Shown in pieces: positions 8,319-16,791 of a stretch of DNA of 39,478 nt. How positions within the stretch are numbered: position 1 is the first letter of the stretch; each line of letters begins with the position of its first letter. Source of the DNA: JADJQU01 sp035490315 (GTDB lineage: Bacteria > Planctomycetota > UBA1135 > GCA-002686595); NCBI GenBank assembly GCA_035490315.1, contig DATHET010000348.1, positions 1 to 39,478 on the forward strand, in the 5' to 3' direction. Position numbers and translations under genes: made by a program. Under the pieces are notes generated by a model. It did not search any database. It was given only the letters and a program-made list of their open reading frames with translations, and was not told where the DNA came from.

Positions 8319-9125
8319 GTACGTGGCGCGAGGAGCGCTGTAACTGTCGAGCTCGACGCGCTCGAATCCGAGCCCGAGCAGCCGCGCGGTAATCTCCGCT
8401 TCGAGCCCCCGCGCGCGAATCAACTCCTCCGCGCCGACTTCGACGCGCGCCAGCGGCTCATGGTCGCGCACGCGCAGCACGCGGAAGCCGAGCTCGCGCA
8501 AGCTGCTCTCGGCGCGCTCGATTCGCGCAAGCCGCTCGCGCGTCACGCGCGTCCCCGTCGGCAATCTCGACGCCAAGCAAGCGCTCGCCGGCTTGTCCGC
8601 GCTCGCGATCCGATTCTCCGCGGCGTATCGGCGCACATCGGCCTTCGTGAATCCCGCCTGCGACAAGGGCGCGAGCACGCCGAACTCTCTCGCCGCTCGC
8701 GAGCCATGCCGCAGCAGCGCCAGATCGTCCGCGATCTCGCCAAAAGCCTGGAAAGCGATCCCGCGCGCGCGGCACAGCTCGTCCAGCCCCGTGAACAGCG
8801 CATGCTTGCAGAAGTAGCACCGATCTCCCGCGTTCTCCTGGTAGCGCGGATCGGAGAGCTCCTCGGTCGCGAGCTCGACCAGCTCGACACCGATCGCGCG
8901 CGCGACGTCGCGCGCCGCTTCGAGCTCCGCGCGCGGCAAGGAAGCCGAGTCGGCGATCACGCCGATCGCCCGCGCTCCGAGCCGTGCGTGGGCCGCGTGC
9001 AGGAGCACCGAGGAATCGACACCGCCCGAAAAGGCGACCGCGACCGCCGGCAAGCCGTCGAGGGCCGCGAACAGGCGCGCGCGCCGCTCCGCGTACGTGT
9101 CGGTGGATGCGTCCAGCGTGCTCAC
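8307..9125 (-). CDS. larE: LarE-family ATP-dependent sulfur transferase
   Basis: The 272-residue PP-loop protein has the ATP-binding SGGVDSSV motif (residues 33-40), CYFCK at 103-107 and the ACLASRLPTG motif with C183. LarE inserts sulfur into the nickel-pincer nucleotide precursor. In Lactiplantibacillus LarE a single cysteine is sacrificed, and C183 sits in the motif where I expect it. LarB and LarC are not in the window, so the target pathway is unproven. The GTG start at 9125 overlaps the TGA of the upstream carbonic anhydrase gene (GTGA), implying coupling; the longer open frame upstream is just the other gene's antisense frame. Its last residues, GVR, and its stop are encoded by the inverted repeat at 8281-8318, suggesting insertion altered the C-terminus. 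Confidence 0.85.
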   Translation of the reverse strand: MSTLDASTDTYAERRARLFAALDGLPAVAVAFSGGVDSSVLLHAAHARLGARAIGVIADSASLPRAELEAARDVARAIGVELVELATEELSDPRYQENAGDRCYFCKHALFTGLDELCRARGIAFQAFGEIADDLALLRHGSRAAREFGVLAPLSQAGFTKADVRRYAAENRIASADKPASACLASRLPTGTRVTRERLARIERAESSLRELGFRVLRVRDHEPLARVEVGAEELIRARGLEAEITARLLGLGFERVELDSYSAPRATYGVR

Positions 9126-9625
9126 AGGTACTGGCGGATCTTCTTCACGTAATCCGCGGCCGAGTGCAGGAGCATCGCGCTCTCCTCCGGCTTGAGCTCG
9201 CGCACGATCTTCGCCGGCACGCCCGCGACAAGCGTGCGCGAGGGAACGACGAAACCTTCGCGCACCACGGCGCCGGCGGCGACCAGCGCGCACTCGCCGA
9301 TCACGCTGCCGCCGAGCAGCACGGCGCCCATCCCGATCAAGGCCCCGTCGCCGATCTGCACACCGTGCAGCACGCAGCGATGGCCGATCGTCACGTCCTG
9401 TCCGATCACATTGGGCTTGCCCGTGTCCGCATGGATCATGGTCAGGTCCTGCACGTTGGTGCGCGCTCCGATCGTGATCGGCGCATCGTCGCCGCGCACC
9501 ACGCAGCCGAACCAGATGCCGACGTCCTCGTGCAGGCTGACACGGCCGGTGACCGTCGCGTTGTGGGCGACGAAGGCCCCGCCTTCGACGCGGCGGAAAA
9601 GACCCTGGGCGGGAAAGGAAGTCAT
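9122..9625 (-). CDS. Gamma-class carbonic anhydrase-like hexapeptide protein
   Basis: The 167-residue protein has isoleucine-patch hexapeptide repeats building a left-handed beta-helix, then a C-terminal helix. Three histidines, H65 (TMIHAD), H82 (TIGHRC) and H87 (VLHG), reproduce the spacing of the zinc/iron ligands of gamma-carbonic anhydrases, where the last two are five residues apart. Length matches the YrdA/PaaY/CaiE-like branch, which lacks the acidic loop of the archaeal Cam enzyme. Members are often weakly active or of unknown function, so CO2 hydration is possible but not certain. It starts 37 bases after the CPBP protease gene and overlaps larE by four bases, so it is part of the leftward operon. 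Confidence 0.88.
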   Translation of the reverse strand: MTSFPAQGLFRRVEGGAFVAHNATVTGRVSLHEDVGIWFGCVVRGDDAPITIGARTNVQDLTMIHADTGKPNVIGQDVTIGHRCVLHGVQIGDGALIGMGAVLLGGSVIGECALVAAGAVVREGFVVPSRTLVAGVPAKIVRELKPEESAMLLHSAADYVKKIRQYL

Positions 9626-9662
9626 CGCAGCAGGATCGCAGCGCGAGCGCGTCCGCGCAATC

Positions 9663-10499
9663 TCAAGCCGCGTCCCCCAGGCCCAAGGTCAGGAACACGA
9701 TCGCGTTGTGCAGGGCGTGGACGGCGAAGGGGGCGGACAGACGCTGGGTGCGCAGCTTGAGGCTGCCGAGCAGGATCGCCAGGGCGAGGATCGGAAGGAA
9801 AGCGCTGTCGCCGTGCAGCAGGGCGAAGACCAGGCTGGTCAGGAACACGCCGCCGCGATCGCCGAGGTTCTGCACGAAGAGCGGCTGCAGGAAACCGCGG
9901 AACAGGAGCTCCTCGAAGAACGGGAAGACCAGGATCGCGAGCAGGGCGCCGGCGAGGCGCGGGCCGCCGCTGAGGCTTTGCAGTTGCACGGCGATCTCAG
10001 GAATCTCGAAATCGCGGCCGAGCCGCTCGAGCAGCCAGGGCCAGAGCAGCGAGACGCCGATCAGCCCCGGCAGGACTACGAGGTAGCAACCGATGCCCAC
10101 CGCGGCCGCGCGCAGCGATCCTGAGGCGCGCAGGCCGAGCGAGCGGATCCCGTCGGGATCGAGACGGGCGGCCAGGGCGAAGACGAGCAGGCCCGTCAGC
10201 AGAAAGCCCAGCGCGCCGGCGACGATCGGCGAAAGTTCCTTCGGCAAGTGCAAGCCGGGAGCCGCGAGCTCGACGAGCAGCATGGAAAGCTGCGAAAACA
10301 CGACGAAGGCCGCCGCGACCAGCGCGGCGTGCAGGAAACGCCAGCGCGCGAAGAACACCGCCGCCTTGGGCGAGAAACGTCGCGCGAGGGCGGTGCAGAC
10401 CGGCGTCAGGGCGAGTCCAGCCAGGGCCAGGGCGGCTCCAGCGAGGGCCAGCTCGCGCGATCCCTCCTCGAGTTGGATCGGGTCGTCGAAAAAAATCAC
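9663..10499 (-). CDS. CPBP-family intramembrane metalloprotease
   Basis: The 278-residue protein has about eight hydrophobic segments and the ABI/CPBP signatures: EELLFRG (E196, E197, R201), H229 in FALLHGD, and the final motif HALHN (H261, H264). These correspond to the membrane-embedded glutamate/histidine catalytic site of Rce1/CAAX-type proteases. Bacterial substrates are mostly unknown; the family includes bacteriocin self-immunity proteins. The GTG at 10499 overlaps the thiG stop (GTGA), which I used to choose the start over the open frame running further upstream inside thiG. Confidence 0.85.
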   Translation of the reverse strand: MIFFDDPIQLEEGSRELALAGAALALAGLALTPVCTALARRFSPKAAVFFARWRFLHAALVAAAFVVFSQLSMLLVELAAPGLHLPKELSPIVAGALGFLLTGLLVFALAARLDPDGIRSLGLRASGSLRAAAVGIGCYLVVLPGLIGVSLLWPWLLERLGRDFEIPEIAVQLQSLSGGPRLAGALLAILVFPFFEELLFRGFLQPLFVQNLGDRGGVFLTSLVFALLHGDSAFLPILALAILLGSLKLRTQRLSAPFAVHALHNAIVFLTLGLGDAA

Positions 10500-11314
10500 G
10501 GCGCCCTGCCGGCGGCGGGTGCGATGGTTCCTTCGAGCGGAGAGCTTGCGTTGGCGTAGAGCTTGCGCGGGATGCGGCCGGCGAGGAAGGCCTGGCGCCC
10601 CGCCTTGCACGCGTCGCGCATCGCCGCGGCCATGCGCAGCGGCTCGCGCGCGCCGGCGATCGCCGTATTGAGCAGCACGCCCGCGGCGCCGAGCTCCATC
10701 GCCAGCGCGACGTCCGAAGCCGTGCCCACGCCCGCGTCGACGATCACGGACACATGCACGAGCTCGAGGATGATACGCAGGGCATTGGGATTGAGGACGC
10801 CCTGGCCCGAGCCGATCGGCGAGCCGGCGGGCATGACGCTCGCGGCGCCGGCTTCCTCGAGGCGCACGCACAGGCGCGGATCGTCGGAGCAGTACACGAG
10901 CACCTGGAAACCCTGCTTGACCAGCTCGCGAGTCGCTTCGAGCGTGCCGACCGGATCGGGCAGCAGGGTCTTCGCATCGCCGAGCACCTCGAGCTTGACC
11001 AGCGGCGTGTCGAGGATCGCGCGCGCGAGCTCCGCGGTGCGGATCGCGCTCGCCGCATCGAAGCAGCCGGCCGTGTTCGGCAGGATGTGGAAGCGCTTGC
11101 GATCGATGAAATCGAGCAGCGACGGTCCCTTGGCCGCGTCGAGATTGACGCGCCGCACCGCGACGGTGACGCACTCGCTGCCGGAGATCTCCAGCGCCGC
11201 GCGCGTCTCCTCGAAGCTCGCGTACTTGCCGGTGCCGACCAACAGGCGCGAGCGCAGCGAGATGCCGCCCACCGCCAGCGGCGCATCGCTCTCGTGATCG
11301 GGGATTTCAGGCAC
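10496..11314 (-). CDS. thiG: Thiazole synthase ThiG
   Basis: The 272-residue TIM-barrel protein matches ThiG along its length. It opens with ISLRSRLLVGTGKY and carries the Schiff-base lysine K107 in LVKLEVLGD. It also has the phosphate-binding segments (MPAGSPIGSGQG, VDAGVGTASDVALAMELGAAGVLLNTAI). ThiG condenses 1-deoxy-D-xylulose 5-phosphate with dehydroglycine and ThiS-thiocarboxylate to give the thiazole phosphate of thiamine. It uses a GTG start two bases after the thiS stop and overlaps the next gene by four bases. Other thiazole genes (thiF, thiH/thiO) are not in this window. Confidence 0.95.
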   Translation of the reverse strand: MPEIPDHESDAPLAVGGISLRSRLLVGTGKYASFEETRAALEISGSECVTVAVRRVNLDAAKGPSLLDFIDRKRFHILPNTAGCFDAASAIRTAELARAILDTPLVKLEVLGDAKTLLPDPVGTLEATRELVKQGFQVLVYCSDDPRLCVRLEEAGAASVMPAGSPIGSGQGVLNPNALRIILELVHVSVIVDAGVGTASDVALAMELGAAGVLLNTAIAGAREPLRMAAAMRDACKAGRQAFLAGRIPRKLYANASSPLEGTIAPAAGRAP

Positions 11315-11316
11315 GG

Positions 11317-11529
11317 CTACCCGCCACCCACCAGCGTCACGACCTCGATCTCGTCGCCCTCGGCGAGGACGGTCGCCGACTGGTCGCGCGCGCGCACCAG
11401 CGCGTGGTTCTTCTCGACCGCGACCGCGGCGCCGCCCAGGCCGAGCTCGAGCACGAGATCGGCGAGACTCGACCCGGCGGACACCTGGCGAGGCTTGCCG
11501 TTCACGGTGATGCGAAGTCCCGATTGCAT
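11317..11529 (-). CDS. thiS: Sulfur carrier protein ThiS
   Basis: This is a beta-grasp protein of 70 residues from the ATG at 11529. It ends in the obligatory Gly-Gly, here VTLVGGG, which is adenylated and turned into the thiocarboxylate sulfur donor for ThiG. The start is uncertain: a TTG at 11568 and a GTG between would add up to 13 residues, and none has a clear Shine-Dalgarno. The ATG gives the usual family length and begins just before the first beta strand (GLRITVNGKP). It lies two bases before thiG. Confidence 0.9.
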   Translation of the reverse strand: MQSGLRITVNGKPRQVSAGSSLADLVLELGLGGAAVAVEKNHALVRARDQSATVLAEGDEIEVVTLVGGG

Positions 11530-11575
11530 GCGAGCCAGCACGATATCCGAGGGCTTCGTCGCGCTCAAGCGAGGA

Positions 11576-12760
11576 CTACTCGACGCGCACGAAGGCGCAC
11601 TTCAAGTAGCTCGACTCCGGCAGCGTCAAGAGCGCTGGGTGATCCGCCGCGGCCGCGCACAAGGCCACGAGGTACGCGCGCCGACCGGAGTCCGCCGCGG
11701 CTTCGCGCAGGCTGGCCGTGAAATCGGCGGCGGACATGGCGTGCGAGCAGGACGCGCTGACCAGGATTCCGCCGGGCTCGAGCAATTGCATGCCGCGCAG
11801 ATTCAGCTCGCGATAGCCGCGCATCGCGCCGGGCAGCTCGCGCTTGTTGCGCGCGAAGGCCGGCGGATCGAGCACGACCATGCCCCAGGTCTCGCCGCGC
11901 TCGACGCGCGCGCGCAGATCCTTCATCGCGTCGACGCGCTCGAACGTGACACGGTCCGCGACGCCGTTGAGCGCGGCGTTGGCAAGGGTGCGCTCGCCGG
12001 CGCGCGCGGCCTGATCGAGACAGACCACTCGCGTCGCGCCGGCCAGCGCCGCGCGCACGCCGAACAAGCCGTCGTAGCTGAAGACGTCGAGGCAGGCGCG
12101 CCCGCTCGCGAAGCTCGCCGCGAGCTTTCGATTCTCGCGCTGGTCGAGGTAATGGCCGGTCTTGTGGCCGCCGAGCAGGTCGACTTCGTAGCGCAGCTCG
12201 CCCTCGCGGACTTGCAGCGGGCCGTCGACGCTTCCCAGCAGGATCTCGGTGCGCGGCACGAGCCCCTCGAGCTTGCGCACGGCAGCGTCGGAGCGATCGA
12301 CGACGCAGCGCAGCCAGGGAAGCTCTTCGCGCAACAGCGAGAGCCACAGATCGCGCGAGCGATCCGCTCCCGCCGTGCCGCACTGCAGGACCAGGGCGTC
12401 CGCATAGCGGTCGGCGATGAAGCCGGGAAAGCCTTCGGCGTCGCCGCCGATCAAACGACAAGCGCCCTCAGGGTCGCCCATGCCGAGTTCCGCGCGCAGC
12501 GCGACGCAGCGCGTGACGCGCGCGCGCCAGAAGGCTTCGTCGACCGCCTGCTCGCCGCGCGCGACCAGGCGCACGCGGATCTTCGACGCGGCGCTGAAGT
12601 GGCCGTGGCCTAGGCACTCGCCCGACGGACCGCGGACTTCGACCAGTTCGCCGGGCGAGAGCTCCGGGCTCATGCCGGAGGCCACGTCGTTCTCGAACAG
12701 CCAGGGATGGCCCGACAGGAGCCAGCGTCGGCCGCGGCCGGTGGTGACGAGCACGTGCAT
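11576..12760 (-). CDS. rlmI: RlmI-type 23S rRNA (cytosine-C5) methyltransferase
   Basis: The 394-residue protein has the length and order of E. coli RlmI (396 residues). It has an N-terminal PUA-like domain (about residues 1-75, with SGHPWLFENDV), a central EEHEE-like region, and a Rossmann methyltransferase domain with KTGHYLDQRENR (200-211), CLDVFSYDGLFG (SAM site), LDPPAF (297-302) and SCSH with C338 as the likely catalytic cysteine. RlmI methylates C1962 of 23S rRNA in E. coli; related branches differ in target, so the exact base is inferred. I chose ATG 12760 because it begins the PUA domain and lies 11 bases after the preceding stop. Confidence 0.88.
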   Translation of the reverse strand: MHVLVTTGRGRRWLLSGHPWLFENDVASGMSPELSPGELVEVRGPSGECLGHGHFSAASKIRVRLVARGEQAVDEAFWRARVTRCVALRAELGMGDPEGACRLIGGDAEGFPGFIADRYADALVLQCGTAGADRSRDLWLSLLREELPWLRCVVDRSDAAVRKLEGLVPRTEILLGSVDGPLQVREGELRYEVDLLGGHKTGHYLDQRENRKLAASFASGRACLDVFSYDGLFGVRAALAGATRVVCLDQAARAGERTLANAALNGVADRVTFERVDAMKDLRARVERGETWGMVVLDPPAFARNKRELPGAMRGYRELNLRGMQLLEPGGILVSASCSHAMSAADFTASLREAAADSGRRAYLVALCAAAADHPALLTLPESSYLKCAFVRVE

Positions 12761-12771
12761 GGAAGGCTCGG

Positions 12772-15261
12772 CTACTTCCCGACCAGCGCGGAGAAACGCG
12801 GATCGCTCTGCAGGCTCGCCAGGTCGGGATCGGTGCGCGCCCACACGCGCTGGCGCTCGATCGCGCCCGCCGATTTCTTGCCGGACTGAAACTCGCGCGC
12901 CAGGTAGTCGAGCGCCAGCTCCTTGTCGCCGAGCAAGGCGAAGGTGCAGGCCAGGTTGTAGTAGTTGTAGGGCGACTCCGGCATCTCACGCAGCAGCGCG
13001 CGGGCCTCCTCCGCCCGGCCTGCGCGCGCGCGGTAGCAGGCGAGCAGGGTGCGCGTGAAATCGTCCTGGCGCAGCTCGAAGGCGCGCTCGAAGTAGGCGA
13101 GGGCCTTGGCCGTGTCGCGCAGCTTGACGTTGGCGTTGACCGCCAGGCTGATCAACACCGAGGAGCGCAGTGACCTCGAGGCCAGGTCGTCCTTGCCGAC
13201 GCCTGCGATCTTCTCCAGACGATCGAGGGCGCCGAGCAGGATCTTCTCCGCGTCCTCGGGCTTGCCTTCGTCGGTCGCGCAGGAACCCACGATCGATTCC
13301 GCGCGCGCGATCTGCTCCTGGACGTAGGGACCGCCGAACAGGAAATCGGCCTGGGTCAGGTCGTCCTTGGCACGCGCCGCCAGGGTTCGCGCCTCCTCGC
13401 TGCGCCCCTCGTCGCGCAGATCGCCGGCGAGCTCGATCGCGAGCGCCGAGGGCAGGCGCACGCGGTGCAAGCCGACTTCCTCCGACCTGGCCTCGGCGCT
13501 GAGCACGCGCAAGGCGTTCTCTAGCTCCGCTCGCTCCGGGGCATCGGCCGGTGTGCGCGCGAGCTCTCGATGCACCTGATCGAGCCGCTCCTCCTCGATC
13601 TGCTCGATCAGCGCGATGCGCTGCCCGTCCAGATCCTTGGCGCTCTGCTCGGGCACGTCGAACCCTGGCAGCTCGTCGGGCACGACCGCGGCCAGCGCGC
13701 GTCCGAGCGCGAGCTTCAAGTCGAGCGGATGCGCGCCCAATCCCCGCTCCCATTGCGGGTTGGAAAGCAGGAGATCGAAAGGACCGTGAGGGTGTTGCGC
13801 GAGCGAATCGAGATCCCCGGTCCAGGTGCGCAGGGCACCGCCGGTCTGGAGCAATTGCGCGCGCAGCGAGAGCTCGTGCACCGCGCGCGCGACCACGCGG
13901 CATTCGGGCGAATCGAAGCTCTTGCCGGAGCGCAGCAGCGCGAGCAGCGCGTAACACTCGACCACCGCGCGCTCGCCGGCCACTTCGGAAGCGAGCTCGG
14001 CGCCGACCTCGCCCGCGCGCTCCAGCGATTCCGACGCAAGTCCCGCGAGCAGGGTCCGCGCCGCTTCGAGTCGCGACGAAGCCCGCTCGGCCTGGCCGTC
14101 CGCGAGCTGGGCTGCGGCGGCCAGGGTCTGGGCCACGGCGAGATCGAAGCGCGAGCGCGCATCGGCGGAATCCAGCGGCTCGAACAGCGCCGTCCATCGA
14201 TCGAGGGCCAGCAGAGCGCGCGACGCATCGCCTCCGGTCGTCAAGCTGAACAGGGCGCTGGCCTCGAGGACGCGCGCGGGATCGGCGACTTCGCCGGCGA
14301 GGGCGGAGGCGACTTCCTCGGCGCGCGCCGTGGCGCCCAGGAATTGCGCGCGACCGAGGAAGGCCCGGAAGGCCTGGACGCTGGCAGCGCGAATCTGCGG
14401 AGAGGGATCGCGCCCGCCGAGGAACAGCGGCCGGCGCGAGCGTGGATCGAGCCCGCCGCGATCCGCTTCCGCGAGCGACGGTCCGTATCCCTCCGCGAGC
14501 AACACCGCGAGGGCCTCCTCGCCCAGACGCGAGCCCGCTTCGTCGAAGCTGGACTGCACGAGCTCGAGCACCAGCCCGCCCGCGCGCGGGGAAATCGACA
14601 GGGCGCGGGCCGCGAAGGCCGCTTCCCTGGAGGCGAGCTTGCGCGTGAGCTCCGCCAGTGCGCGAGCCGCGGGCTCGCTGTCCGCGCGCGACAGAGCCTC
14701 CAGGGCCTGGGTGCGCACGCCGCCCTCGACGTCGCTCGCGGCGAATTCCGCGAGAGCCGCCACCGCGCGCTCGATCGACGCCGCGGCCGGCGTCGGATGC
14801 TCGCGCAGGGCGCGGCCGAGGTAGCCCGCGAATTCCTTGCGCACTGCGGCGCTCGAGTCGCCGCATAAGGACAGCACCAGGGCGAGCAGCGAGCTGTCGG
14901 CCTGCAGACGAATGACCTGGGCGCGCAAGGCCCTCGCCGGAGCGGGAGCCCGCTCGAAATCGTTCAGAGCTGCGCTCGCCGCGGAGCTGCCCGCGCTGGA
15001 CAAGGTCTTCAGCGCCGCCTCGCGCCGCGCGAAGTCGCCGCTTTCCAGCTCGCGCACCAGCGCGGGAAGATCATCCCTCGGACCCTGAGCGAGCGCCGCT
15101 CCAGCCGGGGCGCAGCACAGGGAAGCGATGAGAACGAGCAGTCCTCGAATTCCCCACGCCCGTCGGACTTTTTCGACCCCAGCGCGAGCGGCCGTCAGGC
15201 CCTGCTCGAGCGCGGCGCCGCCATCCGAGGGCGTCCTATGCGGGAAAAGCTGATCGGCCAT
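12772..15261 (-). CDS. Secreted HEAT-repeat/TPR protein
   Basis: The 829-residue protein has a hydrophobic export signal at about residues 30-52 (GLLVLIASLCCAPAGAALAQ, signal peptidase I-like ALA-Q). HEAT-like helical repeats follow (about 55-330), then a long helical middle and C-terminal TPR units around 690-800 (KALAYFERAFELRQDD, SPYNYYNLACTFALLGDKELALDYL). The end TDPDLASLQSDPRF is typical of TPR proteins of this kind. The start is the weak point: ATG 15261 leaves ~28 residues before the signal core, ATG 15282 adds seven more, and no in-frame ATG, GTG or TTG lies closer. It is the first gene of the leftward operon and faces nusA across 345 bases. It is probably a protein-interaction scaffold in the envelope; no catalytic motif is visible. 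Confidence 0.7.
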   Translation of the reverse strand: MADQLFPHRTPSDGGAALEQGLTAARAGVEKVRRAWGIRGLLVLIASLCCAPAGAALAQGPRDDLPALVRELESGDFARREAALKTLSSAGSSAASAALNDFERAPAPARALRAQVIRLQADSSLLALVLSLCGDSSAAVRKEFAGYLGRALREHPTPAAASIERAVAALAEFAASDVEGGVRTQALEALSRADSEPAARALAELTRKLASREAAFAARALSISPRAGGLVLELVQSSFDEAGSRLGEEALAVLLAEGYGPSLAEADRGGLDPRSRRPLFLGGRDPSPQIRAASVQAFRAFLGRAQFLGATARAEEVASALAGEVADPARVLEASALFSLTTGGDASRALLALDRWTALFEPLDSADARSRFDLAVAQTLAAAAQLADGQAERASSRLEAARTLLAGLASESLERAGEVGAELASEVAGERAVVECYALLALLRSGKSFDSPECRVVARAVHELSLRAQLLQTGGALRTWTGDLDSLAQHPHGPFDLLLSNPQWERGLGAHPLDLKLALGRALAAVVPDELPGFDVPEQSAKDLDGQRIALIEQIEEERLDQVHRELARTPADAPERAELENALRVLSAEARSEEVGLHRVRLPSALAIELAGDLRDEGRSEEARTLAARAKDDLTQADFLFGGPYVQEQIARAESIVGSCATDEGKPEDAEKILLGALDRLEKIAGVGKDDLASRSLRSSVLISLAVNANVKLRDTAKALAYFERAFELRQDDFTRTLLACYRARAGRAEEARALLREMPESPYNYYNLACTFALLGDKELALDYLAREFQSGKKSAGAIERQRVWARTDPDLASLQSDPRFSALVGK

Positions 15262-15351
15262 GGCCAGGCGCCCTTGGGTCATTCGCGCAGTCCGCCGCCA
15301 CCAGCGCGGCGGCGGCCGCGGGTCGGACGCGCTGGAGCGAGGCTCGCGCCG

Positions 15352-15380
15352 TTGACTGGCGACAGTGGATATACCAAACT
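15352..15380 (+). promoter_or_regulatory. Possible nusA promoter
   Basis: TTGACT (15352-15357) fits a -35 box. Seventeen bases later CAAACT (15375-15380) is a poor -10 (three of six); the nearby TATACC at 15370 is a better match but only 12 bases away. This is weak, supported mainly by its position in the only AT-rich patch of the region. Confidence 0.3.
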
Positions 15381-15385
15381 GTCGC
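15359..15385. promoter_or_regulatory. Operator-like inverted repeat GCGACAGT-N11-ACTGTCGC
   Basis: Perfect 8-bp arms at 15359-15366 and 15378-15385 flank the AT-rich GGATATACCAA. The element sits between the divergent genes and overlaps the candidate promoter, so a dimeric repressor or activator site is plausible. It does not match a regulator motif I can name. Confidence 0.45.
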
Positions 15386-15606
15386 ACCGAACTCTCTCCG
15401 GCCCCAGGGGCCCGAGCCAGGGAAAGGTGTGCTTTCGAGAGCGGGGCGACCCGCTTTCTTCGTTCCAAGACAATCCATTTCACCCCGGTGTGACCCCGTG
15501 TGTCTTCGGCGGGTCCCCGACGTCCCCGCGCGGGACGATTCGGGGGCAGCGTCGTCGAGCCAGTCCGCGCCGGTCCTCTCCACCTCCCTTCCAACCACCC
15601 AGAGCC

Positions 15607-16695
15607 ATGAACAAGGACGACTTCCTGCGGATGATTGACGTCATTCACCGCGACAAGGACATCCCCAAGGAGGTCATCTTCCAGGCTCTCGAAGAAGCCC
15701 TGGCTCTGGGCGCCCGCAAGCGCCTGGGCGCCGGCGAGGATCTGATGGTCAAGATCGACCGCAAGAGCGGCGAGATCTCGATGGAGGACGACGAGGAGGT
15801 CTACGAATTTGATTTGCAAGAGCTCGGCCGTATCGCCGCCCAGGCCGTCAAGCAGGTGATGCTGCAGAAGTTCCGCGAGGCCGAGCGCGACGTGCTCTAC
15901 GACGAGTACGAGAACCGCGTCGGGCAGCTGGTCAACGGAAACGTCCAGCGCTACGACGGCGACGAGCTGGTCGTGAACCTCGGCAAGGTCGAGGCTTACC
16001 TGCCCAAGGAAGAGCGCGTGCGCGGCGAGACCTTCGCCCCCGGCGACCGGATCCGCGCGATCGTGGTCGAGGTGCGCAAGGACGGTCCGCGCGTTCGGAT
16101 CATCGTCAGCCGCGCCCACGCCGACCTGGTGCGCAGCCTGTTCGAGCTCGAGGTCCCCGAGATCGCCGATTCGATCATCGAGATCAAGCGCGTGGTCCGC
16201 GAGCCGGGCTACCGCACGAAGATGGCGGTGATCTCCCAGGATCCGAAGATCGACTGCATCGGCGCCTGCGTCGGCGTGCGCGGATCGCGCATCAAGGCCG
16301 TGATCGACGAGCTGCGCGGCGAGCGCATCGACATCATCCGCTGGAGCGACTCGCTCGAGACCCTGATCATGAACGGTCTCAAGCCGGCGACGATCCACCT
16401 GGACAACATCTATCCCGACGTCGACAAGCGCACCGCGGTGGTGATCGTCGACGAGGATCAACAGTCGCTCGCGATCGGCAAGAAAGGCCAGAACGTGCGG
16501 CTGGCGAGCCGCCTCTGCGGTTGGGACATCGACATCAAGACCCGCGCCGATTTCGAGTCCGAGGGACTCTCCGGCGAGGGCGGCGGCGTGCCCCGCGGCC
16601 CGACCGGGAGCCCGCCGTCGATCGACGAAGCCCTCGAGGACGCCGCGCGCTCCCGCAGCGCTGACGAGTCCGAAAACGGGGCTTCCAAGTCCTGA
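15607..16695 (+). CDS. nusA: Transcription termination/antitermination factor NusA
   Basis: The 362-residue protein has the RNA-polymerase-binding N-terminal domain (about 1-100), the S1 domain (about 105-175), and two KH domains with IGACVGVRGSRIKAV (218-232) and LAIGKKGQNVRLA (288-300). There is no C-terminal acidic repeat pair as in E. coli, which is normal for many phyla; the tail is short and Ser/Glu-rich. NusA modulates pausing, termination and rRNA antitermination. The ATG 15607 starts the conserved N-terminal domain; the open frame upstream to 15238 has no family resemblance. rimP, normally just upstream, is absent. infB follows after 96 bases. Confidence 0.95.
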   Translation: MNKDDFLRMIDVIHRDKDIPKEVIFQALEEALALGARKRLGAGEDLMVKIDRKSGEISMEDDEEVYEFDLQELGRIAAQAVKQVMLQKFREAERDVLYDEYENRVGQLVNGNVQRYDGDELVVNLGKVEAYLPKEERVRGETFAPGDRIRAIVVEVRKDGPRVRIIVSRAHADLVRSLFELEVPEIADSIIEIKRVVREPGYRTKMAVISQDPKIDCIGACVGVRGSRIKAVIDELRGERIDIIRWSDSLETLIMNGLKPATIHLDNIYPDVDKRTAVVIVDEDQQSLAIGKKGQNVRLASRLCGWDIDIKTRADFESEGLSGEGGGVPRGPTGSPPSIDEALEDAARSRSADESENGASKS

Positions 16696-16791
16696 CCGCG
16701 CCGTCGGCTCCCACGGCACCACGAACAATCGATATCCTTGCTGCTCCGCTGCTGCATGCAGCGAACCGGCGTTTTCCATCCTAGGGGCCTT

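Larger units (their letters stand above)
15262..15606. other. Divergent intergenic control region, 345 bases
   Basis: This separates the leftward HEAT/TPR operon from nusA. It contains an AT-richer island near 15350-15385 with a -35-like TTGACT and a perfect 8-bp inverted repeat (annotated separately). It also has a small hairpin in the presumed nusA leader, CGTCCC (15521-15526) pairing with GGGACG (15532-15537). Open frames cross it but have no coding character and no family resemblance. The proximal nusA leader (15541-15606) is pyrimidine-rich, with no clear Shine-Dalgarno. Confidence 0.6.

Noticed and set aside
16738..16791. Upstream ATG starts for infB
   Set aside because: They encode a Cys/Arg-rich stretch unlike IF-2, while GTG 16792 has AGGGG upstream and begins the conserved N-terminus.
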